This document shows positions 15,397 through 23,915 of a stretch of DNA of 64,000 nucleotides, piece after piece. The position numbers and the translations under genes were made by a program. The notes beneath the pieces are model-generated. The model saw only the letters and a program-made list of their open reading frames with translations. It was not told where the DNA came from and ran no database searches. The first letter of the stretch is position 1. Each line of letters begins with the position of its first letter. The stretch comes from PALSA-505 sp963699015 (lineage in GTDB: Bacteria > Actinomycetota > Actinomycetes > Streptosporangiales > Streptosporangiaceae): the NCBI GenBank assembly GCA_963699015.1, contig CAVOSX010000008.1, positions 930,001 to 994,000 on the forward strand. Reading direction: 5' to 3'.

Positions 15397-16875
15397 ATGC
15401 CGCCCCCCGCCCGCCGTGTGCGGGCACTCCTCGTGCCTGCCATGGCCGCTGCCGCGATCGCCGTGTCCGGCCCCGCGGCCCTGCTGGCCGCGCCGCCCGC
15501 CAGCGCGTCCGGGCCTGCGGTCACCGTGGGGGCACCAGGTCCGGATCTGGCCAGGGGCAGCGCTTACCTGATCCGGCCGGCCAGCCTGATCGACGGGCAC
15601 TATGCCGAGTCGTTCCCCGGGTTCGCCGACTACGGCCTGACCCTGGACACCGCCTTCGCGCTGGCGGCCACCGGCGACCAGGACCCGGCACTCAAGGGCA
15701 TCGTCACGTTCCTCGACCGCAACGGCAAGGACCCGTCCGGCAGCACGGTGAGCGACTGGACCGGCGTCGGCACCAAGTTCGCCAGCGGCGGGTCCATCGG
15801 CAAGGAGGCGCTGCTGGCCGAGATCGTCGGCGACAACCCCAGGGAATTCAGCGGCCAGAACCTGATCACCGCGCTCAACGCCTCGGTGTGCACCCGGCAG
15901 TCGGCAGGAAGCGGCGCCCGATGCACCGCGCCCGGCGGCTACGCGTACGCCAGCTCGGTCTTCGACCAAGCGCTCGGCATCATCGCCCAGTTGCGCGCGG
16001 GCCAGGCGGGCCAGGCCGCCGCCCCTGTCTCCTACCTGGAAAGCCTGCAGAACCCCGACGGATCCTTCCCCAGCCTCATCCCGAGCACCGGCGACCAGGA
16101 CGTGGACAGCACCGCGATGGCCGCGATGGCCCTCGCGCTCGCCCCCGGCGCCGCCGCGGCCGCGGACGTCAGCTCCGGGGTGGCCTGGATCGCCTCCCGC
16201 CAGGAGAAGACTGGCGGGTTCCCCGGAGCGGGCGGCGACTCGGTCAACTCGGCCGGGCTGGCCATCCAGGCCATGTCCCTGCAGGCCGCGCGCTACCGGG
16301 CGCAGATCGGCGCGGCGGAGACCTTCCTGGCCGGCCAGCAGAACGCCGACGGCGGGTTCAACGCCGACGCAGGCGGCCGGCCGCACTCGGACGTCAGGGC
16401 CACGGCCCAGGCGGTCAGCGGCGCCGTCGGCACCTCCTTTGCCGCGCTGCACCGCAACCTGAACGGCACCCACCTGCCGCCCCCGCCGCCCCGGACCAGG
16501 TCCCCGCATCACGCTCCGAAGCGATCCGCGCCGCGGCGGCCCCGCACGCATCCGGCGGGCACCGGGCCGGCCGCGGCCGCGTCGTCCGGCCCTGGCTCGT
16601 CCGGCCCGGCCCCGTCCGGCACTGGCTCGTCTGCCCCCGCCGCGGCCGGCCCGGCCGCATCCCCGAGCCACGAGCCGGCCACGGCCGGCCCGCCGCCCGG
16701 CCCGGCCCCGTCCGCGCCCGCGCAGCGCACGCTCGCCGACGTCAGTCACGACAGCGGCGCCACCGCCGACCTCTGGCGGGCTGTCGTCGTGGTGGGCGTT
16801 GTCGCGGCCGTGGTCATCGTCCTGCTGCTGGTCCGCCGCAGGCGGCTCTATCCCTCCGCCGGAGGCGGCCGGTGA
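15397..16875 (+). CDS. Membrane-anchored alpha6-alpha6 barrel protein, intrinsic-factor-like
   Basis: 492 residues; ATG 15397 behind AGGGAG. Signal peptide at 1-40; helical-repeat barrel ~45-350 with QNPDGSFPSL, DVDSTAMAAMALAL, QEKTGGFPGAGG, NSAGLAIQAM and QQNADGGFNAD. The DVDSTAMAAMALAL stretch resembles SVDTAAMAGLAF of human transcobalamin. A long Pro/Ser/Ala linker (~355-455) leads to a C-terminal membrane helix (VVVVGVVAAVVIVLLLV) and an Arg-rich tail, so the domain is tethered outside the cell. First gene of a B12-riboswitch operon; its stop overlaps the next start (GTGA). Inferred role: surface receptor half for corrinoids, feeding the ECF importer encoded downstream. Confidence 0.72.
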   Translation: MPPPARRVRALLVPAMAAAAIAVSGPAALLAAPPASASGPAVTVGAPGPDLARGSAYLIRPASLIDGHYAESFPGFADYGLTLDTAFALAATGDQDPALKGIVTFLDRNGKDPSGSTVSDWTGVGTKFASGGSIGKEALLAEIVGDNPREFSGQNLITALNASVCTRQSAGSGARCTAPGGYAYASSVFDQALGIIAQLRAGQAGQAAAPVSYLESLQNPDGSFPSLIPSTGDQDVDSTAMAAMALALAPGAAAAADVSSGVAWIASRQEKTGGFPGAGGDSVNSAGLAIQAMSLQAARYRAQIGAAETFLAGQQNADGGFNADAGGRPHSDVRATAQAVSGAVGTSFAALHRNLNGTHLPPPPPRTRSPHHAPKRSAPRRPRTHPAGTGPAAAASSGPGSSGPAPSGTGSSAPAAAGPAASPSHEPATAGPPPGPAPSAPAQRTLADVSHDSGATADLWRAVVVVGVVAAVVIVLLLVRRRRLYPSAGGGR

Positions 16876-17864
16876 CCGGCGTGCCCCGCCTGGGGCGGGC
16901 CGCTGCCGGCAGCGGGCTCAAGGCCGCCGTCGGCAGCCGGTCCAGCGGCGCCGCCAGCCGGTCCAAGGCCGCCGCCGGCAGCCCGTTCCGAGCGGCCGCC
17001 GCGCTGGCCGCGCCCGTCCTGGCGGTGGCCCTGCTGGTCACCGCGGCCGGCGCCGCGGTCGCGCCGCGCGCCTGGGCCGCGCCGGAGCCGATGAGCCACT
17101 GCAGCACTACCACCGGGGTGGTCACGGCGGTGAGCTTCGCGCACTGGGGCGGGCCGCTGCTGCGCTCGTGCGCCAGCACCCCCGCGACGGCGTACGGCAT
17201 GCTCAACCAGGGCGGCTGGCAGACCACCGGCACCGAGCACGACGGCCCGGGATTCATCTGCCGGATCGGCTACCGCGGCTACCAGGGCGGCACCCAGTAC
17301 CCGACCCCCGCCCAGGAGTCGTGCGTGCTCACCCCGCCGTCCAGCGCCTACTGGACGTTCTGGCACGCGGGACCGGGGCAGGACACCTGGAGCTACAGCC
17401 AGACCGGGGCCGCAGGCTACTCCGCACCGCCGGGCAGCGTGGAGCTGTGGGTGTTCGGCGGCACCAACCTGGGCGGTACCAGCGGCTCAGCGGTGCCCAC
17501 GATCAGCCCCGCGAGCCTGCGCGCGAACAACAAGGCTCCGGGCAGCGCCGTTAGGACGAACCATCGGGCTCACCCGGCCGCACACCCGGCTCACCCGGCC
17601 GCCGCCCCGGCGCAGCACAGCAGGCCGGCCGGCACCGCGACGACGTCCGCGCCGGCGAGCCCCTTCGCGCGGGCAAGCACCTCGTCCTCATCCCCGTCCT
17701 CGGCCTCGCCGGCGATCAGCAACGCCCCGCCCGTCGCCGCAAGCGACAGCCAGCCCCCCGGCCATGGCTCGGCCGTGCCGGCGATCATCGCGCTGGTCAT
17801 CGTGCTGCTGCTGGCCGCCGCCGGGATCACCGCGGCGCTGCGGCGCCCCCGGCGGGCGCGGTGA
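16872..17864 (+). CDS. Membrane-anchored beta-domain protein, intrinsic-factor C-terminal-like
   Basis: 330 residues; GTG start overlapping the alpha-gene stop. An export signal (LAAPVLAVALLVTAAGAAVA) is followed by a ~135-residue four-cysteine domain (SHCSTTTGVV..., GPGFICRIGYRGYQGG, SSAYWTFWHAGPG, YSAPPGSVELWVFG) similar to the soluble protein at 13298-13780. A His/Pro/Ala/Ser-rich linker and a C-terminal helix (AIIALVIVLLLAAAGITAAL) with a basic tail anchor it. With the preceding gene it gives a two-part, surface-held version of the alpha-plus-beta architecture of intrinsic factor. The N-terminal ~45 residues before the signal core are unusually Ser/Ala/Lys-rich. Confidence 0.68.
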   Translation: MTGVPRLGRAAAGSGLKAAVGSRSSGAASRSKAAAGSPFRAAAALAAPVLAVALLVTAAGAAVAPRAWAAPEPMSHCSTTTGVVTAVSFAHWGGPLLRSCASTPATAYGMLNQGGWQTTGTEHDGPGFICRIGYRGYQGGTQYPTPAQESCVLTPPSSAYWTFWHAGPGQDTWSYSQTGAAGYSAPPGSVELWVFGGTNLGGTSGSAVPTISPASLRANNKAPGSAVRTNHRAHPAAHPAHPAAAPAQHSRPAGTATTSAPASPFARASTSSSSPSSASPAISNAPPVAASDSQPPGHGSAVPAIIALVIVLLLAAAGITAALRRPRRAR

Positions 17865-19065
17865 GCGCGCCAGCCGGGCGGCCGGACCGGCCCCGCGCCC
17901 CTGGCGGCCGCAGGCTGCCCCGCGCGCTGCACCCGGCGGCGTGGTGGCTGTGGGCCATCGCGCTGGCCACCGCGGCCAGCAGGACCAGCAATCCGCTGTT
18001 GCTCCTGCTGATCTTCGCCGTGCTCGGCTTCGTGGTGGCCATGCGCCGGACCGAGGCGCCGTGGGCTCGCGGCTACCGGTTCTACCTGATGCTCGCGCTC
18101 ACCGTCATCGTCATCCGGGTCGTGTTCCGGATCGTCTTCGAGACCGGGGTGGCCCCGGGTGACCAGATCCTGTTCTCGCTGCCGCGGCTGCCCACCCCGG
18201 GCTGGTACTCCGGCGTGCAGATCGGCGGCCCGGTATCGCTGCAGGCGGTGCTGTCGGCCTTGCTGGACGGAGCGCGGCTGGCCTGCCTGCTGTGCTGCAT
18301 CGGCGCCGCTAATACCCTGGCCAACCCCAAGCGCGCGCTGCGGGTGCTGCCCGGCGCGCTGTACGAGCTGGGGGCCGCGGTCACGGTCGCACTGTCGGTG
18401 GCCCCGCAGCTGGTGGAGAGCGTCCAGCGGGTGCGCCGCGCCCGGCGGCTGCGCGGCGGGGGCGGGCGCGGCCCGCGGGCGCTGCGGGCCATCGCGGTCC
18501 CGGTCCTGCACGACGCGCTGGAGCGGTCGCTGCGGCTGGCCGCGGCCATGGACGCCCGCGGTTACGGGCGCACCGGCCATGCCACCCGGGCGAGCCGCAG
18601 GCTGACCGCGGCGCTCATGCTCGGCGGCCTGGCCGCGCTGTGCCTGGGCGCCTACGGGCTGCTCGGCGCCACCGTGCCGGCCGGCGTGGGTCTGGGCGGG
18701 TTCGCCGCCGGGACGGCCCTGTGCCTGGGCGGCCTGGCCCTCGGCGGGCGGCGGGTGTCGCGCAGCCGGTACCGGCCCGACCCCTGGCGCTGGCCGGAGT
18801 GGGCGGTCGTCGGCTGCGGCGCGGTCAGCGCGATCGTGCTGTGCCTGGGCGTCGGCTACGACCCCGCCGCGCTGAACCCGAGCCTGCAGCCGCTGAGCTG
18901 GCCCGCCCTGCCGGTGCTGCCTGCGGTGGCGATCCTGGCCGCGGCGCTCGCCGCGGTCGCCGCGCCCCCTCCGCCGGCCGCGCCGGCCAGCCGGAGCCGG
19001 AGGAGGCGGCGGCCGGCGCCGGTCCCCGGCTCGCCGCGGCGGCCCTGCCCGGAGCGGGCCGGTGA
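17861..19065 (+). CDS. ECF transporter T component (CbiQ/EcfT family), frameshift near the end
   Basis: GTG start overlaps the previous stop. Multi-pass protein with the EcfT coupling features RRARRLRGG and MDARGYG, which contact the ATPases. About six hydrophobic segments are seen. The frame continues past its expected end into the next gene. In the -1 frame from about 18965 (C-rich tract) it reads an acidic tail (AGQPEPEEAAAGAG) and stops at 19063-19065, overlapping the next GTG as every other junction in this operon does. A one-base deletion there, probably a sequence error, is the simplest reading. Forms the scaffold between the S component and the ATPase. Confidence 0.82.
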
Positions 19066-20815
19066 TCCGCTTCGACCGGGTCGGCGTGACCTACGACGGC
19101 GCGGCCGCCCCGGTGCTGCGGGACGTGAACCTGGATATCGACGAGGGCGAGCTGTGCCTGGTCATCGGGCACACCGGCAGCGGGAAGTCCACGCTGCTCG
19201 GCGCGGTCAACGGCCTGGTGCCGCACTTCACCGGCGGCACCCTGTCCGGCCGGGTGACGGTCGGCGGCCGCGACACCGCCCGCTTCCGGCCTCGCGAGCT
19301 CGCCGACGTGGTCGGCGTGGTCGGGCAGGATCCGCAGGCCGGGTTCGTTACCGACACCGTCGAGGAGGAGCTCGCCTACACGATGGAGCAGCTCGCGGTG
19401 GAACCGGCCGCGATGCGCACCCGGCTGGAGGAGACTCTCGACCTGTTCGGCTTGGCCGATCTGCGGCAACGGGCGCTGTCCGCGCTGTCCGGCGGGCAGC
19501 AGCAGCGGGTGGCGATCGGCGCCGCGCTCACCGCCCACCCGCGCGTCCTGGTCCTCGACGAGCCCACTTCCGCCCTCGACCCGGCCAGCGCCGAGGACGT
19601 GCTGGCCGCGATCACCCGGCTGGTCCACGATCTCGGTGTCACCGTGATGCTGGCCGAGCACCGGCTGGAGCGGGTGCTGCCGTACGCCGACCGGGCCGTG
19701 TACCTGCGCGGCGACGGCACGGTCACGGCCGGCGACCCGGCCGCTGTGCTGACCCGCGCCCGGCCCGGCCCGCCGGTGGCCGAGCTGGGCCGCCTGGCAG
19801 GCTGGGAACCGCTTCCGCTGTCGGTACGTGATGCCCGCCGCCTGGCGCCCGCGCTGCGCGCCCGGCTTCCCGACCTGCCCCCGGTCGCCCACCACGCACC
19901 CCGCACCCGCCCGGCCGCGCCGCCGGCCGTGGACGCCCGCGGCATCGTGGTCCGGTACGGATCGCTGGTCGCGGTGCGCGGGGCCGGCCTGGCCCTGCAC
20001 TGCGGGGAGATAACCGCCTTGATGGGCCGGAACGGCTCAGGCAAGTCCTCGCTGCTGTGGGCGATCCAGGGCGCGGGCCGGCGTGCCGCAGGCGCGGTGC
20101 GGGCCGGGGACGCGCGGGCCGACCCGGCCGCGCTCGAGCCTGCCGCCGCGCGCCGCCTGATCGGCCTGGTTCCGCAGACGCCGGCCGACTTGCTCTACCT
20201 GGACACCGTCGCCGCCGAGCTCAGCCAGGCCGACCAGGAAGCCCGTCGCGGTGCCCGGCCCAGGGCCGGCCCCGGCGGCGCGGCGGACGGCGTGCCCGGC
20301 GGCGCGGCGGACGGCGTGCCCGGCGGCGCGGCGGACGGCGTGCCGGCGGCGCGGCGGACGGCGTGGCCGGCGGGTCGCGGCCGTCCCGCGAGATCCTGGA
20401 CGAGATCGCCCCGGGCATCGCGCCGGACGCGCACCCGCGGGATCTGTCGGCCGGCCAGCAGCTCGCCCTGGTGCTCGCCGTCCAGCTCACCGCGGCGCCT
20501 GCGGCGATCCTGCTCGACGAGCCGACCCGGGGGCTGGATTACCAGGCCAAGGCGGGGCTGACCGCCGCGCTGGACCGGCTCGCTGGCCGCGGGCACGCCA
20601 TCGTGGTCGCCACCCACGACGTCGAGTTCGCCGCGCGCAGCTGCGACCGGGTCGTGGTCATGGCCGAGGGGGAGATCATCACCGACGGCCCGGCGGCCGC
20701 CGTACTGACCGCCTCGCCGACGTTCGCGCCGCAGGTGGCCAAGATCCTCGCCCCGCTGCCCTACCTGACCGTGCCGCAGATCGCCGCCGCCCTGGGGCAG
20801 GTGGCCGCGCGATGA
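19062..20815 (+). CDS. ECF transporter fused double ATPase (A1-A2), frameshifted in the linker
   Basis: First ABC half: Walker A GHTGSGKST, signature LSGGQQQRVAIG, Walker B VLVLDEPTSAL. Second half: Walker A GRNGSGKSS near residue 330, then a linker of 8-residue GGAADGVP repeats, then signature LSAGQQLALVLAVQ, Walker B ILLDEPTRGLD and ATHDVEF, ending at 20815. The frame breaks at 20344, where the third 24-bp repeat lacks one C; beyond it the protein continues in the -1 frame. If real, the second ATPase loses its signature and Walker B. The linker repeat is unusual for the family. The TGA overlaps the ATG of the S-component gene. Confidence 0.82.
20274..20368 (+). repeat. 24-bp tandem repeat, four copies, one shortened by 1 bp
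   Basis: The unit starts GGCGGCGCGGCGGACGGCG and ends TGCCC, encoding GGAADGVP. Copies start at 20274, 20298, 20322 and 20345; the third has 23 bp because one C is missing, and the fourth ends TGGCC. The missing base coincides with the frame break in the ATPase gene. Confidence 0.9.
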
Positions 20816-21738
20816 GCGAGCCCCTGGTGCCTGTCCGCCCGGCGGCCCCGCCGGGGGCGGCCATCCGCACCGCGATCCGGGTACGGCCGCGGTCAACCGT
20901 GGCCATCGCGATGGCGTCGTTCCTCGGGCTAGTCGCGTTCGGGTGGCCGTTCGCGGTCGCGCCGGGCACGTTCTCCTCGGCGGAGACGCCGCCGCTGATG
21001 TTCGGCGCGCTGCTCGCCCTGGTCCTGCTGGTGGTGTTCGCGGAGATCGCGGACGGCGGCATCGACGCCAAGGCCCTGGCCATGCTCGGCGTGCTGTCTG
21101 CCATCGACGCCGCGCTGCGCCCGCTGGGCGCGGGCACGGCAGGAATCGAGACCGTGTTCTTCATTCTGGTCCTGGCCGGGCGGGTCTTCGGCGCGGGCTT
21201 CGGCTTCGCGCTCGGCTGCACGTCGCTGTTCGCCTCCGCCCTGATCACCGGGGGCGTCGGCCCCTGGATGCCGTACCAGATGTTCGGCTGCGCCTGGGTG
21301 GGCATGTTCGCCGGGCTGCTCCCGCCGCTGCGCGGCAAGGCCGAGGTCGCGATGCTGGCCGGCTACGGCGCGCTGGCCGGCTACTTCTTCGGCTTCATGG
21401 TCAACCTGTCGTTCTGGCCCTTCTCGCTCGACCCGTCGAGTTCCATCGCCTACCGCCCCGGCCTGTCGTTCGCCGCCCAGTGGCACCGCTACCTGCTCTT
21501 CGACGCCACCACCTCGCTCGGCTGGGACACCGGCCGGGCCGTCACCGACATCCTCGCGATCGCGATCGTCGGCCCGGCCGTGCTGGCCGCCTTCCGCCGG
21601 GCCGCCCGCCGGGCCAACTTCCGCCCCCCTGTCACCTTCACCCGCCCCCCCGGCCCGGTGAGCCCGAACGGCCCGGTGAGCCCGAACGGCCGCGTGCCCT
21701 CGCGCCGCCCGGCTAGCGGGTGCGGGCGGTGGCGGTGA
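20812..21738 (+). CDS. ECF transporter substrate-binding S component, probable cobalamin specificity
   Basis: 308 residues; ATG overlaps the ATPase stop (ATGA). About six membrane helices: FLGLVAFGWPF, PPLMFGALLALVLLVVFAEI, VFFILVLAGRVFGAGFGF, SLFASALITGGVGPWMPYQM, then WVGMFAGLLPP and LAGYFFGFMVNLSFWPF. The GVGPWMPYQMF stretch is typical of the S-component group near CbrT. With the B12 riboswitch controlling the operon, the substrate is most likely cobalamin or a precursor. The C-terminal ~30 residues carry a duplicated Pro/Asn segment and overlap the convergent polyprenyl synthase gene by 26 bp. Confidence 0.82.
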   Translation: MSEPLVPVRPAAPPGAAIRTAIRVRPRSTVAIAMASFLGLVAFGWPFAVAPGTFSSAETPPLMFGALLALVLLVVFAEIADGGIDAKALAMLGVLSAIDAALRPLGAGTAGIETVFFILVLAGRVFGAGFGFALGCTSLFASALITGGVGPWMPYQMFGCAWVGMFAGLLPPLRGKAEVAMLAGYGALAGYFFGFMVNLSFWPFSLDPSSSIAYRPGLSFAAQWHRYLLFDATTSLGWDTGRAVTDILAIAIVGPAVLAAFRRAARRANFRPPVTFTRPPGPVSPNGPVSPNGRVPSRRPASGCGRWR

Positions 21739-22792
21739 TCGCGAGCTCGGCGAGGGCGGCCCTCGCCGCCGCGGTCACCGGGGCTTCGTCGAGCGCGGCG
21801 AGCGCCTCGGTCACGTACCGTTCGATCATCGCCTCGCATTCGGCCAGCGCGCCGGTGTCGGCCAGCAGCTGACGAAAGCCCGTCACCCCGGCCTCGTCGA
21901 TCGACCGGTCGCCGAGCATCCGGTCCAGCTCCGCGGCCTGCCGCCGGGTTGCCTTCTCCCGCGCGACCGCGACAAGCACGGTGCGCTTGCCCTCGCGGAT
22001 GTCATCCCCGGCCGGCTTGCCGGTCTCGGCCGGATCGCCGAACACGCCGAGCACGTCGTCGCGGAGCTGGAAGGCTACGCCCAGCGGAAGCCCGTAGCCG
22101 GTGTAGCCGTCAGCCAGGCCGGGATGGGCGTCCGGCGGCCCGGCCAGCGCGGCGCCGAGGTGCAGCGGCCGCTCGATCGTGTACTTCGCGGTCTTGAAGG
22201 TCACCACGCGCAGCGCGCCGGCCACGCTGCCCGGCCCCGCGGCCTGCTCCAGCAGGTCCAGGTACTGGCCGGCCATCAGCTCGGTGCGCATCAGGTCGAG
22301 GACTGCCCGGCCGCGGCTCAGCGCCGGGGCCGGCAGGCCGCTGCCGTAGAAAAGCTCGTCGGTCCAGGTCAGCAGCAGATCGCCGAGCAGGACGGCGATT
22401 CCTTTACCGAACGGCACAGCGGCTCCCCGCCAGCCCGCGGCGGCATGCCGCGCGGCGAAGCGCCGGTGGATCGTCGGGCTGCCACGGCGGGTGTCGCTGT
22501 CGTCCAGCACGTCGTCGTGCACGAGCGCGCCCGCGTGCAGCAGTTCGAGCGCGGCCGCGGCCGCGAAGATGGCCGGGCCGTCGGCCCCGCCTGCCCCGCG
22601 CCAGCCCCAGTAGCAGAACGCGGGCCGCAGCCGCTTGCCTCCGGCCAGCACGTCCGCCGTGGCATCGATGGCCGGCCGCAGCTCGGCGGCTACCTCGGTC
22701 GCCAGTACCCGCTGCCGGCCGACGAATTCGGTGAGTACCCGGCCGACCTGGTCGCGAACGTGGTCGAGCGCAGCCGCCGCCGGTTCGGTCAT
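21713..22792 (-). CDS. idsA: Polyprenyl diphosphate synthase (IdsA/GGPP synthase family)
   Basis: 359 residues. Trans-isoprenyl synthase hallmarks: GGKRLRPAF, first Asp-rich motif DDVLDDSD with RRG two residues later, MAGQYLDLLEQ, TFKTAKYT and the second Asp-rich motif FQLRDDVLGVFGD. It elongates isopentenyl diphosphate onto allylic diphosphates, giving C15-C20 or longer chains for menaquinone, carotenoids or cell-wall carriers; chain length cannot be read. ATG 22792 has TATCCT 7 nt upstream and no Shine-Dalgarno, so a leaderless transcript is likely. Divergent from metF. Confidence 0.9.
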   Translation of the reverse strand: MTEPAAAALDHVRDQVGRVLTEFVGRQRVLATEVAAELRPAIDATADVLAGGKRLRPAFCYWGWRGAGGADGPAIFAAAAALELLHAGALVHDDVLDDSDTRRGSPTIHRRFAARHAAAGWRGAAVPFGKGIAVLLGDLLLTWTDELFYGSGLPAPALSRGRAVLDLMRTELMAGQYLDLLEQAAGPGSVAGALRVVTFKTAKYTIERPLHLGAALAGPPDAHPGLADGYTGYGLPLGVAFQLRDDVLGVFGDPAETGKPAGDDIREGKRTVLVAVAREKATRRQAAELDRMLGDRSIDEAGVTGFRQLLADTGALAECEAMIERYVTEALAALDEAPVTAAARAALAELAITATARTR

Positions 22793-22976
22793 GGTCGCGA
22801 GGATAGCCGTGCCCCCGCCGGCGGACGTGCCCCGGCGGACGTGCTCCGGCGGACGTGCGCCGGCCCGGCGGCCAGCCCCGAGATCGACGTGCGATGACCG
22901 ACCCTGGTGGCGGCGATCTGCCATCGACAACCCCGCAGGCCCGTGAGGGCCGGCCTGGGCCCGCTAACCTAGGGGC

Positions 22977-23915
22977 ATGCCGCGGTACCGTGTCCCGCAC
23001 GCGCCGGCCATCCGCGACCTGCTGGCGGCCGGGGCCGAGTCCTTCTCCTTCGAGTTCATGCCGCCCAAATCCGAGCAGGACGAGCGCAAGCTCTGGCTGG
23101 CCATCCGCCAGCTCGAGCCGCTCGCGCCGACGTTCGTGTCGGTTACCTACGGCGCGGGCGGATCCACCAGGGACCGCACCGTGCGGGTGACCGGCCGGAT
23201 AGCCGCCGAGACCACCCTCACCCCGGTCGGCCATCTCACCGCGGTGAACCACTCGGTGGCCGAGCTCAGGCAGGTCATCGGGTCCTACGCCGCCGTCGGG
23301 GTGCGCAACGTGCTCGCGCTGCGCGGCGACCCGCCCGGTGACCCCGAGGGGGACTGGGTCCCGCATGCGCGGGGATTCAGCTACGCCGAGGAGCTTGTCC
23401 GCCTGGTCCGGGCGGCGGGCGACTTCTGCGTGGGCGTCGCCGCCTTCCCGGAGAAGCACCCGCGATCGCCGGACGCCGATACCGACGCCGCGCATTTCGT
23501 CCGCAAGTGCCGGGCCGGCGCGGACTTCGCGGTCACCCAGATGTTCTTCTATCCCGAGGACTATCTCAGGTTTCGCGACCTGGTGACCGCGCGCGGCTGC
23601 CAGGTGCCGATCATCCCGGGCATCATGCCGGTCACCAGCGTGCAGATGATCGAGCGGATCGTCCTGCTGTCCGGCGCCAGGTTCCCGCCCGAGCTCGGCT
23701 CGCGGATACGCGAGCACGCAGCCGACCGGGCCGCGATGCGGCAGATGGGGGTGGAATACGCGGCGCTGATGTGTGAGCGGCTGCTCGCCGAGGGCGCGCC
23801 CGGGCTGCACTTCTTCACCCTCAACGGATCACGGGCGACGCGGGAGGTCTACCAGCACCTCCGCCTTCAGGACCGGGTCGTCAGCAGCGGCAGCGCGGCT
23901 CCCATCACGGCATAG
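22977..23915 (+). CDS. metF: 5,10-methylenetetrahydrofolate reductase
   Basis: 312 residues, the usual bacterial length. Flavin/folate barrel motifs: FSFEFMPPKSEQDE with the catalytic Glu, SVTYGAGGSTRDRT, GHLTAVNHS, LALRGDPPGD, GADFAVTQMFFYPEDY and PIIPGIMPVTS. It reduces methylene-THF to methyl-THF for methionine synthase, often B12-dependent, which fits the nearby cobalamin uptake genes. TAACCT at 22965-22970 lies 6 nt before the ATG with no Shine-Dalgarno, so it looks leaderless. It overlaps the convergent GNAT gene by 49 bp. Confidence 0.93.
   Translation: MPRYRVPHAPAIRDLLAAGAESFSFEFMPPKSEQDERKLWLAIRQLEPLAPTFVSVTYGAGGSTRDRTVRVTGRIAAETTLTPVGHLTAVNHSVAELRQVIGSYAAVGVRNVLALRGDPPGDPEGDWVPHARGFSYAEELVRLVRAAGDFCVGVAAFPEKHPRSPDADTDAAHFVRKCRAGADFAVTQMFFYPEDYLRFRDLVTARGCQVPIIPGIMPVTSVQMIERIVLLSGARFPPELGSRIREHAADRAAMRQMGVEYAALMCERLLAEGAPGLHFFTLNGSRATREVYQHLRLQDRVVSSGSAAPITA

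Noticed and set aside
13819..16875. Alpha-barrel proteins as squalene or terpene cyclases
   Set aside because: They are exported, lack DxDD and QxxDxxW catalytic signatures, and sit behind B12 riboswitches with a transporter; the repeat similarity reflects shared fold only.
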